Shown here: one piece after another, positions 8,249 to 15,836 of the stretch
How positions within the stretch are numbered: the first letter of the stretch is position 1
How the letters are laid out: each line of letters begins with the position of its first letter
The notes under the pieces: model-generated
What the model was told of the DNA's origin: nothing
Database searches by the model: none
The model's input: only the letters and a program-made list of their open reading frames with translations
Position numbers and translations under genes: made by a program
From: Planctomycetota bacterium
GTDB taxonomy: Bacteria > Planctomycetota > B15-G4
Direction of reading: 5' to 3'
Length of the DNA stretch: 64,000 bases
NCBI GenBank assembly: GCA_029259715.1
Contig: JAJDEP010000017.1
Span: 62,001 to 126,000, forward strand

Positions 8249-10750
8249 ATGATGCGATTCCTGCTGCCGCTGCTTGTGCTGATCATCGGGGCCGCGTCTG
8301 CGTCGGCTGCGCCGGTTCAGGACCGCGCTCAGACCGAGCGCGCGCGCCTCGACCTGATGGCCGAGAAGACCTTCTTCCTCGTGCAGCGCTACATGGCCAA
8401 CGCGCGAGGCTTCGAGGATCGCCTCGACTTCGTCGCCGCCGAGCAGGAGCTGCTCAAGGCCCGCGAGATCGCGCCCGGCAACCGCATGGTGCAAGAGTAC
8501 CTGCGCCAGGTGCAGGCGCTGCTCGGACGTCCCAGCGCCCGCGCCTCCGCCATCCGCATGTCGGCCGCCGAGCGCTACGAGGCTCAGCGTCAGCAGATGC
8601 AGTTCCTCGCCCAGCAGGACCTCGCCGAAGCCGAGCGCCTGCTCGCCAAGGGCGACGGCAAGCGCGCCCTGAGCCTGGCCAAGTCCGCCGTGCAGCGCAT
8701 GGAATGGACGCGCAACGAGATCAACTGGAGCAACCTCGAGCCGCGGGCTCGCGACATCCTCGCCCGGGCCGAGAGCGAGGCCGCGACCTCCATCGACTCC
8801 GTGCGCAACCAGCAGCAGGCCGAGGCCTACCGCCGCCTGCAGGATGAAGAGCGCGAGATGGCCGACCAGCGCACCGAGCGCCGCCGGCGCCTGCTCTCGT
8901 CCGCCTACGACCGCTTCATCGCCGACGACTTCGAGGAGGCCGGCAACCTCGCCCAGGCCGTCCTGGACGACGACCCCCACGACATCCGCGCCCTCGATCT
9001 GCTCGACGCCGCCGAGGCGGCCAACCGCGAGTACGCGAACACCCGGGCCATCCGCGAGCGCAAGGAAGAGTACGCCCGCTGGCGCCAGGCCTTGGACGAC
9101 GTGCGCATCCCCTGGACGGGCATCTACAACGAGCCCGATCCCGACCACTGGGACACGATCACCCGCGCCCGCGGCTCGACCCAGGGCCTGGGTCTCAGCG
9201 CCGATCCCGAGGCCGACGCCCTGCGCGCCACGCTCTCATCGACGCGCATGGACGCCGACTACTCCGACGAGTCGCTCACGTCGGTGGCCAACAACATCTG
9301 GCTCAGCACGGGCATCCCCATCTCGGTCGACCCCGAGGTCGCCACCGACCTCGACGACGCCGGCGAGACCGTCGAGCTCACCGGCCTGCGCAGCATCACC
9401 GTCGAGGGCCTGCTCAATATCATCACCTCGCAGGTGGGCGACGAGCTCGCCTGGACCATCCGCAACGGCCGCGTCTACATCACCAACAAGGAGAAGGCGG
9501 CCGGCAAGGCCGTGGTCCGGATCCACAACATCCAGGACCTGACCTTCGGCATCACCGACTTCAAGGGCGCCAGCCTGCGGGACATCCCGCTCCCGGGCGA
9601 GGCGGGCGACGACACCGAGACCACGGTGTTCAGCTCCGAGCTCGACCGCGTGCAGCTGATCCCGCCGGAAGAGATCCTGAACCTGGTGCGCGAGAACATC
9701 GATCGCGAGTCGTGGGACGAGTCCGACGCCTACAACATCGACATCCTCGACAACAGCAACCTGCTTGTGGTGCACACTCCCGAGATCCAGGAGCAGGTGG
9801 CCGGCTTCCTCGACGACCTGCGCAAGTTCTCGACCAGCATGGTCACGCTCGAGGCGCGCTTCTTCGCCATCACCGACGCCTTCCTCGAGGAGATCGGCAC
9901 CGACCTGCGCGGTCTCGGCCCCTTCGGTGGCGGCGGCGACCTGAACATCCTCGACGACGTCGACCCGGCCAACACCGAAGGCCTCGACAACTCGGGCGAC
10001 GGCACCGGCAACCCCAACGCCGGTCTGTTCTTCGACGACCACGACCAGTTCTACTCGGCCAGCATCGAGAACTTCTTCAGCAACCCGCTGGGCCAGCTGC
10101 TGAGCAACGTGGGCGGCGGCGCCTTCCAGTTCACCATCCTCGACGACACGCAGGTCAACATCGTCATGCGGATGATCCAGAAGAGCGCGAACGCGGTGGA
10201 GGTCTCCTCCCCCACGGTCTCGGTGTTCAACACCCAGCGCGCCTTCCTCACCGTGGTGAACCAGGTCTCGTTCATCCAGGGCTTCGATGTCGACGTGGCC
10301 AACGCGGCCCGCATCGCCGACCCGATCATCGGCATCGTGCAGGAGGGCATCGTCCTCGACGTGCGGCCGACGATCTCCTACGACCGCAAGTACGTCGTGC
10401 TCGACGTGCAGACCACCGTCGCGAACCTGACCCGCCCCATCCGCAGCTTCCAGACGAACCTGGGCGGCAGCACCGAGTCGGTTGAGTTCCAGCTCCCCGA
10501 GCTCGAGGTGCAGGACGCCCAGACCACCGCGGTGGTGCCCGACAACGGCTCGGTGATCCTCGGCGGCTTCAAGCACGTGCTCTACAAGAACCGCACGGCC
10601 GAGGTGCCCTTCCTCAGCCAGATCCCCGTGCTCGGCTTCTTCTTCCGCGAGAAGGGCCTGGCCGACGAGATGCGCGACCTGATCATCGTGATCCGGGCCA
10701 CCATCACGGATTACAGCGGGTTGCAGAGCCGGCCGGTCGCGACTCGGTAG
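8249..10750 (+). CDS. Secretin-like outer-membrane protein with TPR/coiled N-terminus
   Basis: An 833-residue protein with signal peptide MMRFLLPLLVLIIGAASASA. Residues ~35-270 are helical, TPR-like and coiled-coil rich (FEDRLDFVAAEQELLKAREI; RRRRLLSSAYDRFIADDFEE). Then come a short N-domain (DYSDESLTSVANNIW) and a C-terminal secretin domain (MVTLEARFFAITDAFLEEIG, NAVEVSSPTVSVFNTQRAFL, VQEGIVLDVRPTISYDRKY, VVPDNGSVILGGFKH, SQIPVLGFFFREKG). It is a paralogue of the first gene in the window. The start ATG was chosen for its fit to the signal peptide and the GAGGGACGGG stretch before it. The ~120 bases after the ExbD stop contain a possible TAGTCT -10 box (8134-8139). Confidence 0.88.
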   Translation: MMRFLLPLLVLIIGAASASAAPVQDRAQTERARLDLMAEKTFFLVQRYMANARGFEDRLDFVAAEQELLKAREIAPGNRMVQEYLRQVQALLGRPSARASAIRMSAAERYEAQRQQMQFLAQQDLAEAERLLAKGDGKRALSLAKSAVQRMEWTRNEINWSNLEPRARDILARAESEAATSIDSVRNQQQAEAYRRLQDEEREMADQRTERRRRLLSSAYDRFIADDFEEAGNLAQAVLDDDPHDIRALDLLDAAEAANREYANTRAIRERKEEYARWRQALDDVRIPWTGIYNEPDPDHWDTITRARGSTQGLGLSADPEADALRATLSSTRMDADYSDESLTSVANNIWLSTGIPISVDPEVATDLDDAGETVELTGLRSITVEGLLNIITSQVGDELAWTIRNGRVYITNKEKAAGKAVVRIHNIQDLTFGITDFKGASLRDIPLPGEAGDDTETTVFSSELDRVQLIPPEEILNLVRENIDRESWDESDAYNIDILDNSNLLVVHTPEIQEQVAGFLDDLRKFSTSMVTLEARFFAITDAFLEEIGTDLRGLGPFGGGGDLNILDDVDPANTEGLDNSGDGTGNPNAGLFFDDHDQFYSASIENFFSNPLGQLLSNVGGGAFQFTILDDTQVNIVMRMIQKSANAVEVSSPTVSVFNTQRAFLTVVNQVSFIQGFDVDVANAARIADPIIGIVQEGIVLDVRPTISYDRKYVVLDVQTTVANLTRPIRSFQTNLGGSTESVEFQLPELEVQDAQTTAVVPDNGSVILGGFKHVLYKNRTAEVPFLSQIPVLGFFFREKGLADEMRDLIIVIRATITDYSGLQSRPVATR

Positions 10751-10768
10751 GGCGGGGGACGGGCTCAG

Positions 10769-10851
10769 GGGAAAACCTGGGCCGGGGTCGCTGCTCAGAC
10801 AACCGGCGCTGACGCGCCGGAACTCGCCTCGACCCCGACCCAGGTTTTCCC
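10769..10851 (+). repeat. Structured repeat, copy A
   Basis: Outer arms 10769-10790 and 10830-10851 are complementary over 22 bases with one mismatch. The 39-base interior (10791-10829) is CTGCTCAGACAA, a 7-base-pair hairpin CCGGCGC/GCGCCGG capped by TGAC, then AACTCGCCT. It begins 18 bases after the secretin stop codon. The arm next to the interior (GGGGTCG/CGACCCC) and the unpaired flanks are conserved in copy B, while the outer arms and inner hairpin differ but stay paired. It might act as a terminator or RNA 3' end; a mobile palindromic element is also possible. Confidence 0.8.
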
Positions 10852-11051
10852 TCCACCCTTCCCGAGGGTGCGCATCACGACCGGTCGAGACTCGTTGAGG
10901 GTGAAGGGGCGGTTCGTGCGAGGCGGGATGGGTTCGCTTCGATGGAAGGGGTAGGCCTCGTCTCGCTGGCAAGTAGACTCCCGCGCGAACTCAAGTCGAA
11001 GCCACTCCCTCCCGCCGTCGAGAGTTCCCTTCCGCGGCGCGCGTTTCGTGT

Positions 11052-11136
11052 GGGTTTTTCGGGGGGAGGGGTCGAGGCGAGTTCTCGCGCGTCAGCGCGA
11101 GCTGTGTGAGCAGCGACCCCTCCCCCCGAAAAACCC
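11052..11136 (-). repeat. Structured repeat, copy B (opposite orientation)
   Basis: Perfect 23-base-pair arms lie at 11052-11074 and 11114-11136 around a 39-base interior. Read on the minus strand the interior is CTGCTCACACAG, hairpin CTCGCGC/GCGCGAG capped by TGAC, then AACTCGCCT. Segment lengths (12-7-4-7-9) are identical to copy A. Two base pairs of the inner hairpin are swapped in a compensatory way, and the outer arms have a different sequence but full pairing. The element ends 24 bases before the -35 box of the HAD gene. Confidence 0.8.
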
Positions 11137-11160
11137 TCCCATGCCCCTCCTTCTCCGCGG

Positions 11161-11189
11161 TTGATCCCTTACCGAAGGGGCGCGAGGAT
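11161..11189 (+). promoter_or_regulatory. Promoter of the HAD/ABC operon; leaderless geometry
   Basis: TTGATC at 11161-11166 and GAGGAT at 11184-11189 have 17-base spacing. The next GTG (11196) lies six bases after the -10 box, so the predicted transcript would begin at or next to the start codon. No Shine-Dalgarno sequence is present. Confidence 0.5.
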
Positions 11190-11195
11190 GGCCCC

Positions 11196-11924
11196 GTGGG
11201 CAAGCTCGCCGCCATCTTCTTCGACATCGACGACACGCTCTACTCCACCACCGCCTTCTCGTCTCAGGCGCGGCAGCGGGCGGTGGAAGGGATGGTGGGC
11301 GCCGGCTTGCAACTGCCCGTGGCCGTGGTGCGGCGCGAACTCGACGAGGTCATCTCCGAGTTCACCAGCAACTACCCCAACCACTTCGACAAGCTGCTGC
11401 GCCGGTTGCCGCACGAGTCGTGGTCGGGGACCAACCGGGCGCTGATCATCGCCGCCGGCGTCATGGCCTACCACGCCACCAAGAGCGAGCTGCAGCCCTT
11501 CCCGGACGTCCTGCCGTTCCTCCAGGCCGTCCACGAGCACAGCGATCTCCTGCTGGGCATCATCACCCACGGGCTCGAGATCAAGCAGGCCGAGAAGCTG
11601 CTGCTGCTGGGCGTCGTGCCCTACCTGCACCCCAAGGCGATCTTCATCTCCGATCAGGAGGGCATCTCCAAGCCCAACCCCAAGCTGTACACGCGGGCCA
11701 CCTCGGCGCTGGGTCTCGACCCGACCGAGTGCATGTACATCGGCGACAGCCCGGCCCATGACATCGACCCGCCCAACGGCCTGGGCATGACCACCGTGCG
11801 CTGCCTGCGCGACACCAAGCACAAGGATGCCAAGGGCGTCACCGAGCCGGACTACACCGTGTCCAACTTCGCGGAACTGGTGCCGGCTCTGAAGCAGGAC
11901 TTCGGCCTCTCGCTGGAAGGCTGA
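11196..11924 (+). CDS. HAD-superfamily hydrolase (phosphatase)
   Basis: A 242-residue protein of the HAD-IA (YjjG/pyrimidine 5'-nucleotidase-like) type. Motif I is FFDIDDTL with nucleophile D10 and acid D12; motif II is IITHG; motif III Lys is in SKPNPKLY; motif IV is GDSPAHDI. An all-helical cap lies between motifs I and II. The GTG start is chosen because the catalytic strand begins five residues later, as usual for HAD proteins. The gene is followed six bases later by a peptide-binding protein gene, so it probably shares an operon with the transporter; a metabolic link is not evident. Confidence 0.9.
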   Translation: MGKLAAIFFDIDDTLYSTTAFSSQARQRAVEGMVGAGLQLPVAVVRRELDEVISEFTSNYPNHFDKLLRRLPHESWSGTNRALIIAAGVMAYHATKSELQPFPDVLPFLQAVHEHSDLLLGIITHGLEIKQAEKLLLLGVVPYLHPKAIFISDQEGISKPNPKLYTRATSALGLDPTECMYIGDSPAHDIDPPNGLGMTTVRCLRDTKHKDAKGVTEPDYTVSNFAELVPALKQDFGLSLEG

Positions 11925-11930
11925 CGCGAC

Positions 11931-13586
11931 GTGTCCCGCGACAGCTGGCGCCTCACCGCGGTGCTCGTGCTCGGCGTGGTCGTGCTCGTGGCGGCCCTGC
12001 GCACCGGCGCCGACACGCTGGTCTCGCGGGCCGACTTCGCCTTCTGCAACCAGACCGAGATCGGCACCCTCGACCCGGCCATCGCCACGGGCTCCAACGA
12101 GGGCCGCATCCTGCGCGGCATCTACGAAGGCCTGACGCGCCCACACCCCGCCACCCTCGAGCCCCTGCCCGGCGTGGCCGAGCGCTGGGAGACGAGCGCC
12201 GACGGCCTGGAGTGGCGCTTCCATCTGCGCCCCGACGCTCGCTGGACCGACGGCGAACCGGTCACGGCCCACGACTTCTCGTGGTCGATGCGGCGCCTGC
12301 TCCACCCGCTCACGGCCGCCGCCTACGCCAACCTGCTCTGGATGGTGGTCGGCGCCGAGGCCTACACCAACGCCGAGACGGCGGGGCCCCTGGCCTGGGA
12401 TGACGGGCCGGCCCAGGACGGCGTGGGCATCGAGGCTGTCTCCGACCACGAGCTGGTGCTGCGGCTCGTGCGCCCGGCCCCCTACCTGGCCGAGCTGTTC
12501 TCCTTCTACTCGTTCCTGCCGGTGAACCGGCGCTGCCTCGAGCAGCACGGCCCCGACTGGATCAAGCCGGACAACGTCGTGACCAACGGCCCCTTCCGCA
12601 TCGTCGAGCGCCGCCTGCGCGACCGCATCCGCCTCGCGCGCAGCGACACCTACTGGGGCCGTGACGAGGTGTCCCTGCGCACCATCGACGCCTTCGCCGC
12701 GGACGGCACGACCACCCAGCTGAACATGTATCTGACCGGCGTCGTCGACTGGATGGTGAAGCCGCCGCCGGGGCTCTACGACGAGCTGCTGTCGCGGCCG
12801 GACGCCCTGGTGGGCAGCCAGATCGGTGTCACTTTCTACCGCTTCAACACCGAGCGCCCGCCCTTCGACGACCCGCGGGTGCGCGCGGCCCTCACCTACG
12901 CCATCGATCGCGAGGGCCTGGCCCGGGACGTCATGCGCGGCGGCGAGCGGCCCGCCCAGTCATTCGTGCCCGACGGGCTGCGCGGTTACGTGCCCGCGCA
13001 CCTGCCGCCCCGCGACACCGACCGCGCCCGGGCCCTGCTGGCCGAGGCCGGCTATCCCGGCGGCGAGGGTTTCCCCATCTTCGAGCTGCTCACGACGAAC
13101 AACGACGTGACCCGCGACTTCAGCGAGGCCACCGCCGAGATGTGGCGGCGCGAGCTGGGCCTGCGCCCGGTGCTCGTGAATCAGACCTTCAAGGTCTACC
13201 TCGACTCGACCAAGCAGGGCCTCTACGACATCGCCTGGGGCGCCTGGATCGGCGACTACCTCGACCCGAGCACCTTCCTCGACTGCTTCCTCTCCACCTC
13301 CGGGAACAACCGCACCGGCTGGGGCAGCCGCGAGTACGACCGGCTGTGCAACCTCGCCGCCGGCGACGCCGACGTCGCGCGCCGCGCCGCCACCTATCGC
13401 CTGGCCGAAGAGATCCTGTTGGCCGAGCTGCCCATCGCCCCGGTCTACCAACGCATCAACTTCAACATGGTCGCGCCGCGGGTGCGCGGCTTCAGCAACA
13501 ACCTGCTCGACCAACATCCCCTGCGGGATGTCACCGTGGTGGGCCCGCCCGTCAACCTGGTCGAGTATCCGGCGCCCGGCCCGTGA
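11931..13586 (+). CDS. Peptide ABC transporter substrate-binding protein (SBP family 5)
   Basis: A 551-residue OppA/DppA-like protein. It has an N-terminal membrane anchor or signal (LTAVLVLGVVVLVAAL, no lipobox Cys), then typical family features: GTLDPAIATGSNEGRILRGI, SADGLEWRFHLRPDARWTDG, VTAHDFSWSMRRLLHP, ALTYAIDREGLA. The GTG start gives an uncleaved-looking N-terminal helix. It overlaps the following permease gene by four bases (GTGA), which indicates translational coupling. It captures peptides or similar ligands in the periplasm and delivers them to the two permeases encoded next. Confidence 0.9.
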   Translation: MSRDSWRLTAVLVLGVVVLVAALRTGADTLVSRADFAFCNQTEIGTLDPAIATGSNEGRILRGIYEGLTRPHPATLEPLPGVAERWETSADGLEWRFHLRPDARWTDGEPVTAHDFSWSMRRLLHPLTAAAYANLLWMVVGAEAYTNAETAGPLAWDDGPAQDGVGIEAVSDHELVLRLVRPAPYLAELFSFYSFLPVNRRCLEQHGPDWIKPDNVVTNGPFRIVERRLRDRIRLARSDTYWGRDEVSLRTIDAFAADGTTTQLNMYLTGVVDWMVKPPPGLYDELLSRPDALVGSQIGVTFYRFNTERPPFDDPRVRAALTYAIDREGLARDVMRGGERPAQSFVPDGLRGYVPAHLPPRDTDRARALLAEAGYPGGEGFPIFELLTTNNDVTRDFSEATAEMWRRELGLRPVLVNQTFKVYLDSTKQGLYDIAWGAWIGDYLDPSTFLDCFLSTSGNNRTGWGSREYDRLCNLAAGDADVARRAATYRLAEEILLAELPIAPVYQRINFNMVAPRVRGFSNNLLDQHPLRDVTVVGPPVNLVEYPAPGP

Positions 13587-14503
13587 CGCGCCACCTGCTG
13601 TTGCGCATCGTCGGGCTGGCCGTGGTGATGTTCTTCGTCATCACCTTCTCTTTCTTCCTCGTGCGGCTCGTGCCCGGCGGCCCCTTCGACACCGAGCGCG
13701 AGCTGCCCCCCGCCATCAAGGCCAACCTGCTCGCGGCCTACGACCTCGACGCCCCCGTCACCGAGCAGTACGGGCGCTACCTGGCCAACATCGTGTTCCA
13801 CGGCGACCTCGGCCCGTCGCTCAAGTACCGCGACTACAGCGTCAGCGAGATCCTGGCCGAGAGCCTGCCCGTGTCGATCACCTTGGGCACCTGCGCGCTC
13901 ATCGTCGCGCTGGTGCTGGGGCTGAGCGCCGGCGCCCTGGCCGCCACCAAGCGCAACTCGTGGCTCGACACCTTCGTCATGGGCGCCGCGACCCTGGGCA
14001 TCGCCCTGCCCAACTTCGTCATGGCGGGCGTGATGGTGCTGCTGTTCGTCTTCCACTGGCGGCTGCTGCCCGTCTCGGGTTACGGCACGCCGGCGCACCT
14101 GGTGCTGCCGTCCATCGCCCTCGGGCTGCCCTTCGCGGCGGCCATCGCCCGGCTGTTCCGCACCGGCCTGCTCGAGGTGCTGGGCGAGGACTGGATCCGC
14201 ACGGCCCGCAGCAAGGGCCTGTCACCACTGCGCGTGCTCATCGGCCACGCCTCGCGCCCGGCCCTGCTGCCGGTGGTCAGCTACCTGGGGCCCGCCATCG
14301 CCGGCATCCTCTCGGGCTCGCTGGTGGTCGAACGCATCTTCGCCATCGCCGGCATGGGCTCGCACTTCGTCGAGAGCGCCTTCAACGCCGACTACAACCT
14401 CGCCCTCGGCGTGGTCATCGTCTACACGGCGCTGGTCTCGACGCTCAACCTGGCCGTGGACGTCGGTTACACCCTGCTCGACCCGCGGATCGAGCTGAAT
14501 TGA
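13583..14503 (+). CDS. Peptide ABC transporter permease (OppB/DppB type)
   Basis: A 306-residue membrane protein with the OppB layout: TM1 IVGLAVVMFFVITFSFFLVR, the LVPGGPFD region, SVSEILAESLPVSITLGT, and the EAA loop DWIRTARSKGLSPLRVLIGHA, ending with VDVGYTLLDPRIELN. It starts at a GTG overlapping the SBP stop codon. It pairs with the following OppC-type permease. No ABC ATPase gene accompanies this set; the OppD/OppF pair at 59072-61167 could serve both systems, which is inference. Confidence 0.93.
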   Translation: MTRHLLLRIVGLAVVMFFVITFSFFLVRLVPGGPFDTERELPPAIKANLLAAYDLDAPVTEQYGRYLANIVFHGDLGPSLKYRDYSVSEILAESLPVSITLGTCALIVALVLGLSAGALAATKRNSWLDTFVMGAATLGIALPNFVMAGVMVLLFVFHWRLLPVSGYGTPAHLVLPSIALGLPFAAAIARLFRTGLLEVLGEDWIRTARSKGLSPLRVLIGHASRPALLPVVSYLGPAIAGILSGSLVVERIFAIAGMGSHFVESAFNADYNLALGVVIVYTALVSTLNLAVDVGYTLLDPRIELN

Positions 14504-15531
14504 GCGCCCCCGCCCCCGCCCCCGCCGCCAAGGCCGCCGGTCCTGCGGCGCCCGCCGCCCGGCCCGGCGTGTGGGCGCGCCTGCGCCGCCGCAAGGGCTC
14601 CAGCGTGGCCCTGGCCATCCTGGCCCTCGTGGTGGGCGGCTCGCTCCTGGCCCCCATCCTGCCCCTCCCGAACTACGCTGAGATGCGGCCCTCCGAGGCC
14701 AGCGCCCCGCCCAGCCCCGCCTGGCGCGACACCGACCCGTCCAGCCTCGAGCGCCTGGAGCAGGAGCACCCCTGGGGCGTGGCCGTCCGCTCGGCGGTCT
14801 TCGGGGAGGGCGAATGGGCCGGGGCCCTGGGCACCGACTCCATGGGCCGTGACGTCCTCGCCCGGCTGGTCTGGGGCGCCCGGGTCTCCCTCATGGTCGG
14901 CCTGGTGGCCACCCTCGTGGCCATGTTCATCGGCACCTCGTGGGGCCTCATCGCGGGCTTCGTGGGCGGGCGCCTCGACGCCTTCCTGATGCGGGTCGTC
15001 GACGCGCTCTACTCGGTGCCCTTCCTGTTCGTGGTGATCCTGGTCATTGCCGTGCTGCGCGACTTCTCGTCCGACCTGCGCGAGTACGGCGTCGACCGTC
15101 TGGTGATCCTCTACGTGGTCATCGGCGCCATCTCGTGGCTGACCATGGCGCGCATCGTCCGCGGGCAGGTGCTGGCCCTGCGCGACCGCGACTTCGTGCT
15201 GGCCACCCGCGCCCTGGGCAGCGGCCCGGTGCGCATCCTCACCCGCCACCTGCTGCCCAACCTGTGGGGCATCATCGTGGTCTACCTGACCCTCACCGTG
15301 CCGCGCGTGATGTTGTTCGAGGCCTTCCTCTCGTTCCTCGGCCTGGGCGTCGAGCCCCCCGGCGTGTCGTGGGGCATCCTCGCCAGCGAAGGCCTCGAGA
15401 GCCTCTCGGCCGTGAGCGTGACGTGGTGGCTGGTGGTCTTCCCCGGCCTCGCGCTCGTGATCACCCTGTCGGCGCTCAACACCCTCGGCGACGCGCTCCG
15501 CGACGCCCTCGATCCGCGCCTCGTGCGCTAG
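14500..15531 (+). CDS. Peptide ABC transporter permease (OppC/DppC type)
   Basis: A 343-residue protein. The TTG at 14500 overlaps the previous stop (TTGA) and opens into an Ala/Pro-rich leader before TM1 (SVALAILALVVGGSLLAPIL). The OppC core follows: LGTDSMGRDVLARLVWGARV, DFVLATRALGSGPVRILTRH (EAA loop), and LGDALRDALDPRLVR at the end. About 50 residues between TM1 and the core are longer than in Escherichia coli OppC. Alternative downstream starts exist (GTG in ARPGVWARL), so the leader is uncertain. Confidence 0.9.
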   Translation: MSAPAPAPAAKAAGPAAPAARPGVWARLRRRKGSSVALAILALVVGGSLLAPILPLPNYAEMRPSEASAPPSPAWRDTDPSSLERLEQEHPWGVAVRSAVFGEGEWAGALGTDSMGRDVLARLVWGARVSLMVGLVATLVAMFIGTSWGLIAGFVGGRLDAFLMRVVDALYSVPFLFVVILVIAVLRDFSSDLREYGVDRLVILYVVIGAISWLTMARIVRGQVLALRDRDFVLATRALGSGPVRILTRHLLPNLWGIIVVYLTLTVPRVMLFEAFLSFLGLGVEPPGVSWGILASEGLESLSAVSVTWWLVVFPGLALVITLSALNTLGDALRDALDPRLVR

Positions 15532-15551
15532 CCCCGCCATCGGAGCACAAC

Positions 15552-15764
15552 ATGGGACTCTTCGGACAGGACGACCCGGAAGCCGTCGAAGTGGCGGGCC
15601 GTCAACTCGAATGCCGCGTCTGCGGGCACACCGAGTTCTGGCACCGCCGTGCGCAGCTCAACACCGCCGTCATGAGCTTTTTCGATTTCGACTGGGCCAA
15701 CGCCACCGCCGACTGCCAGGTCTGCGCCCGCTGCGGCTACGTGCACTGGTTCCTGCTGCCCTAG
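15552..15764 (+). CDS. Small zinc-ribbon protein
   Basis: A 70-residue protein with two CxxC knuckles: CRVCGHTEFWHRRAQLN near the N-terminus and CQVCARCGYVHWFLLP at the C-terminus. The arrangement matches small zinc-ribbon proteins annotated as possible nucleic-acid binders in many bacteria. The start ATG follows a GGAG at 15541-15544. It is 20 bases after the permease gene and may be cotranscribed. No specific role can be read from sequence. Confidence 0.8.
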   Translation: MGLFGQDDPEAVEVAGRQLECRVCGHTEFWHRRAQLNTAVMSFFDFDWANATADCQVCARCGYVHWFLLP

Positions 15765-15836
15765 GACGGCGCATCGCCTTGACAGATCGGGCCGCTGGTG
15801 GGATCACAGACCAGCTCCCTCATTCCTTGAGGACCC

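Larger units (their letters stand above)
10751..11195. other. Gene-free 445-base region with two structured repeats
   Basis: No reading frame here has coding character on either strand. The region holds the two inverted repeats described separately (10769-10851 and 11052-11136) and, between them, ~200 bases with an isolated TAGACT (10974-10979). That could be a -10 box for a short RNA, but no matching -35 is seen. The promoter of the following gene begins at 11161. Confidence 0.6.
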
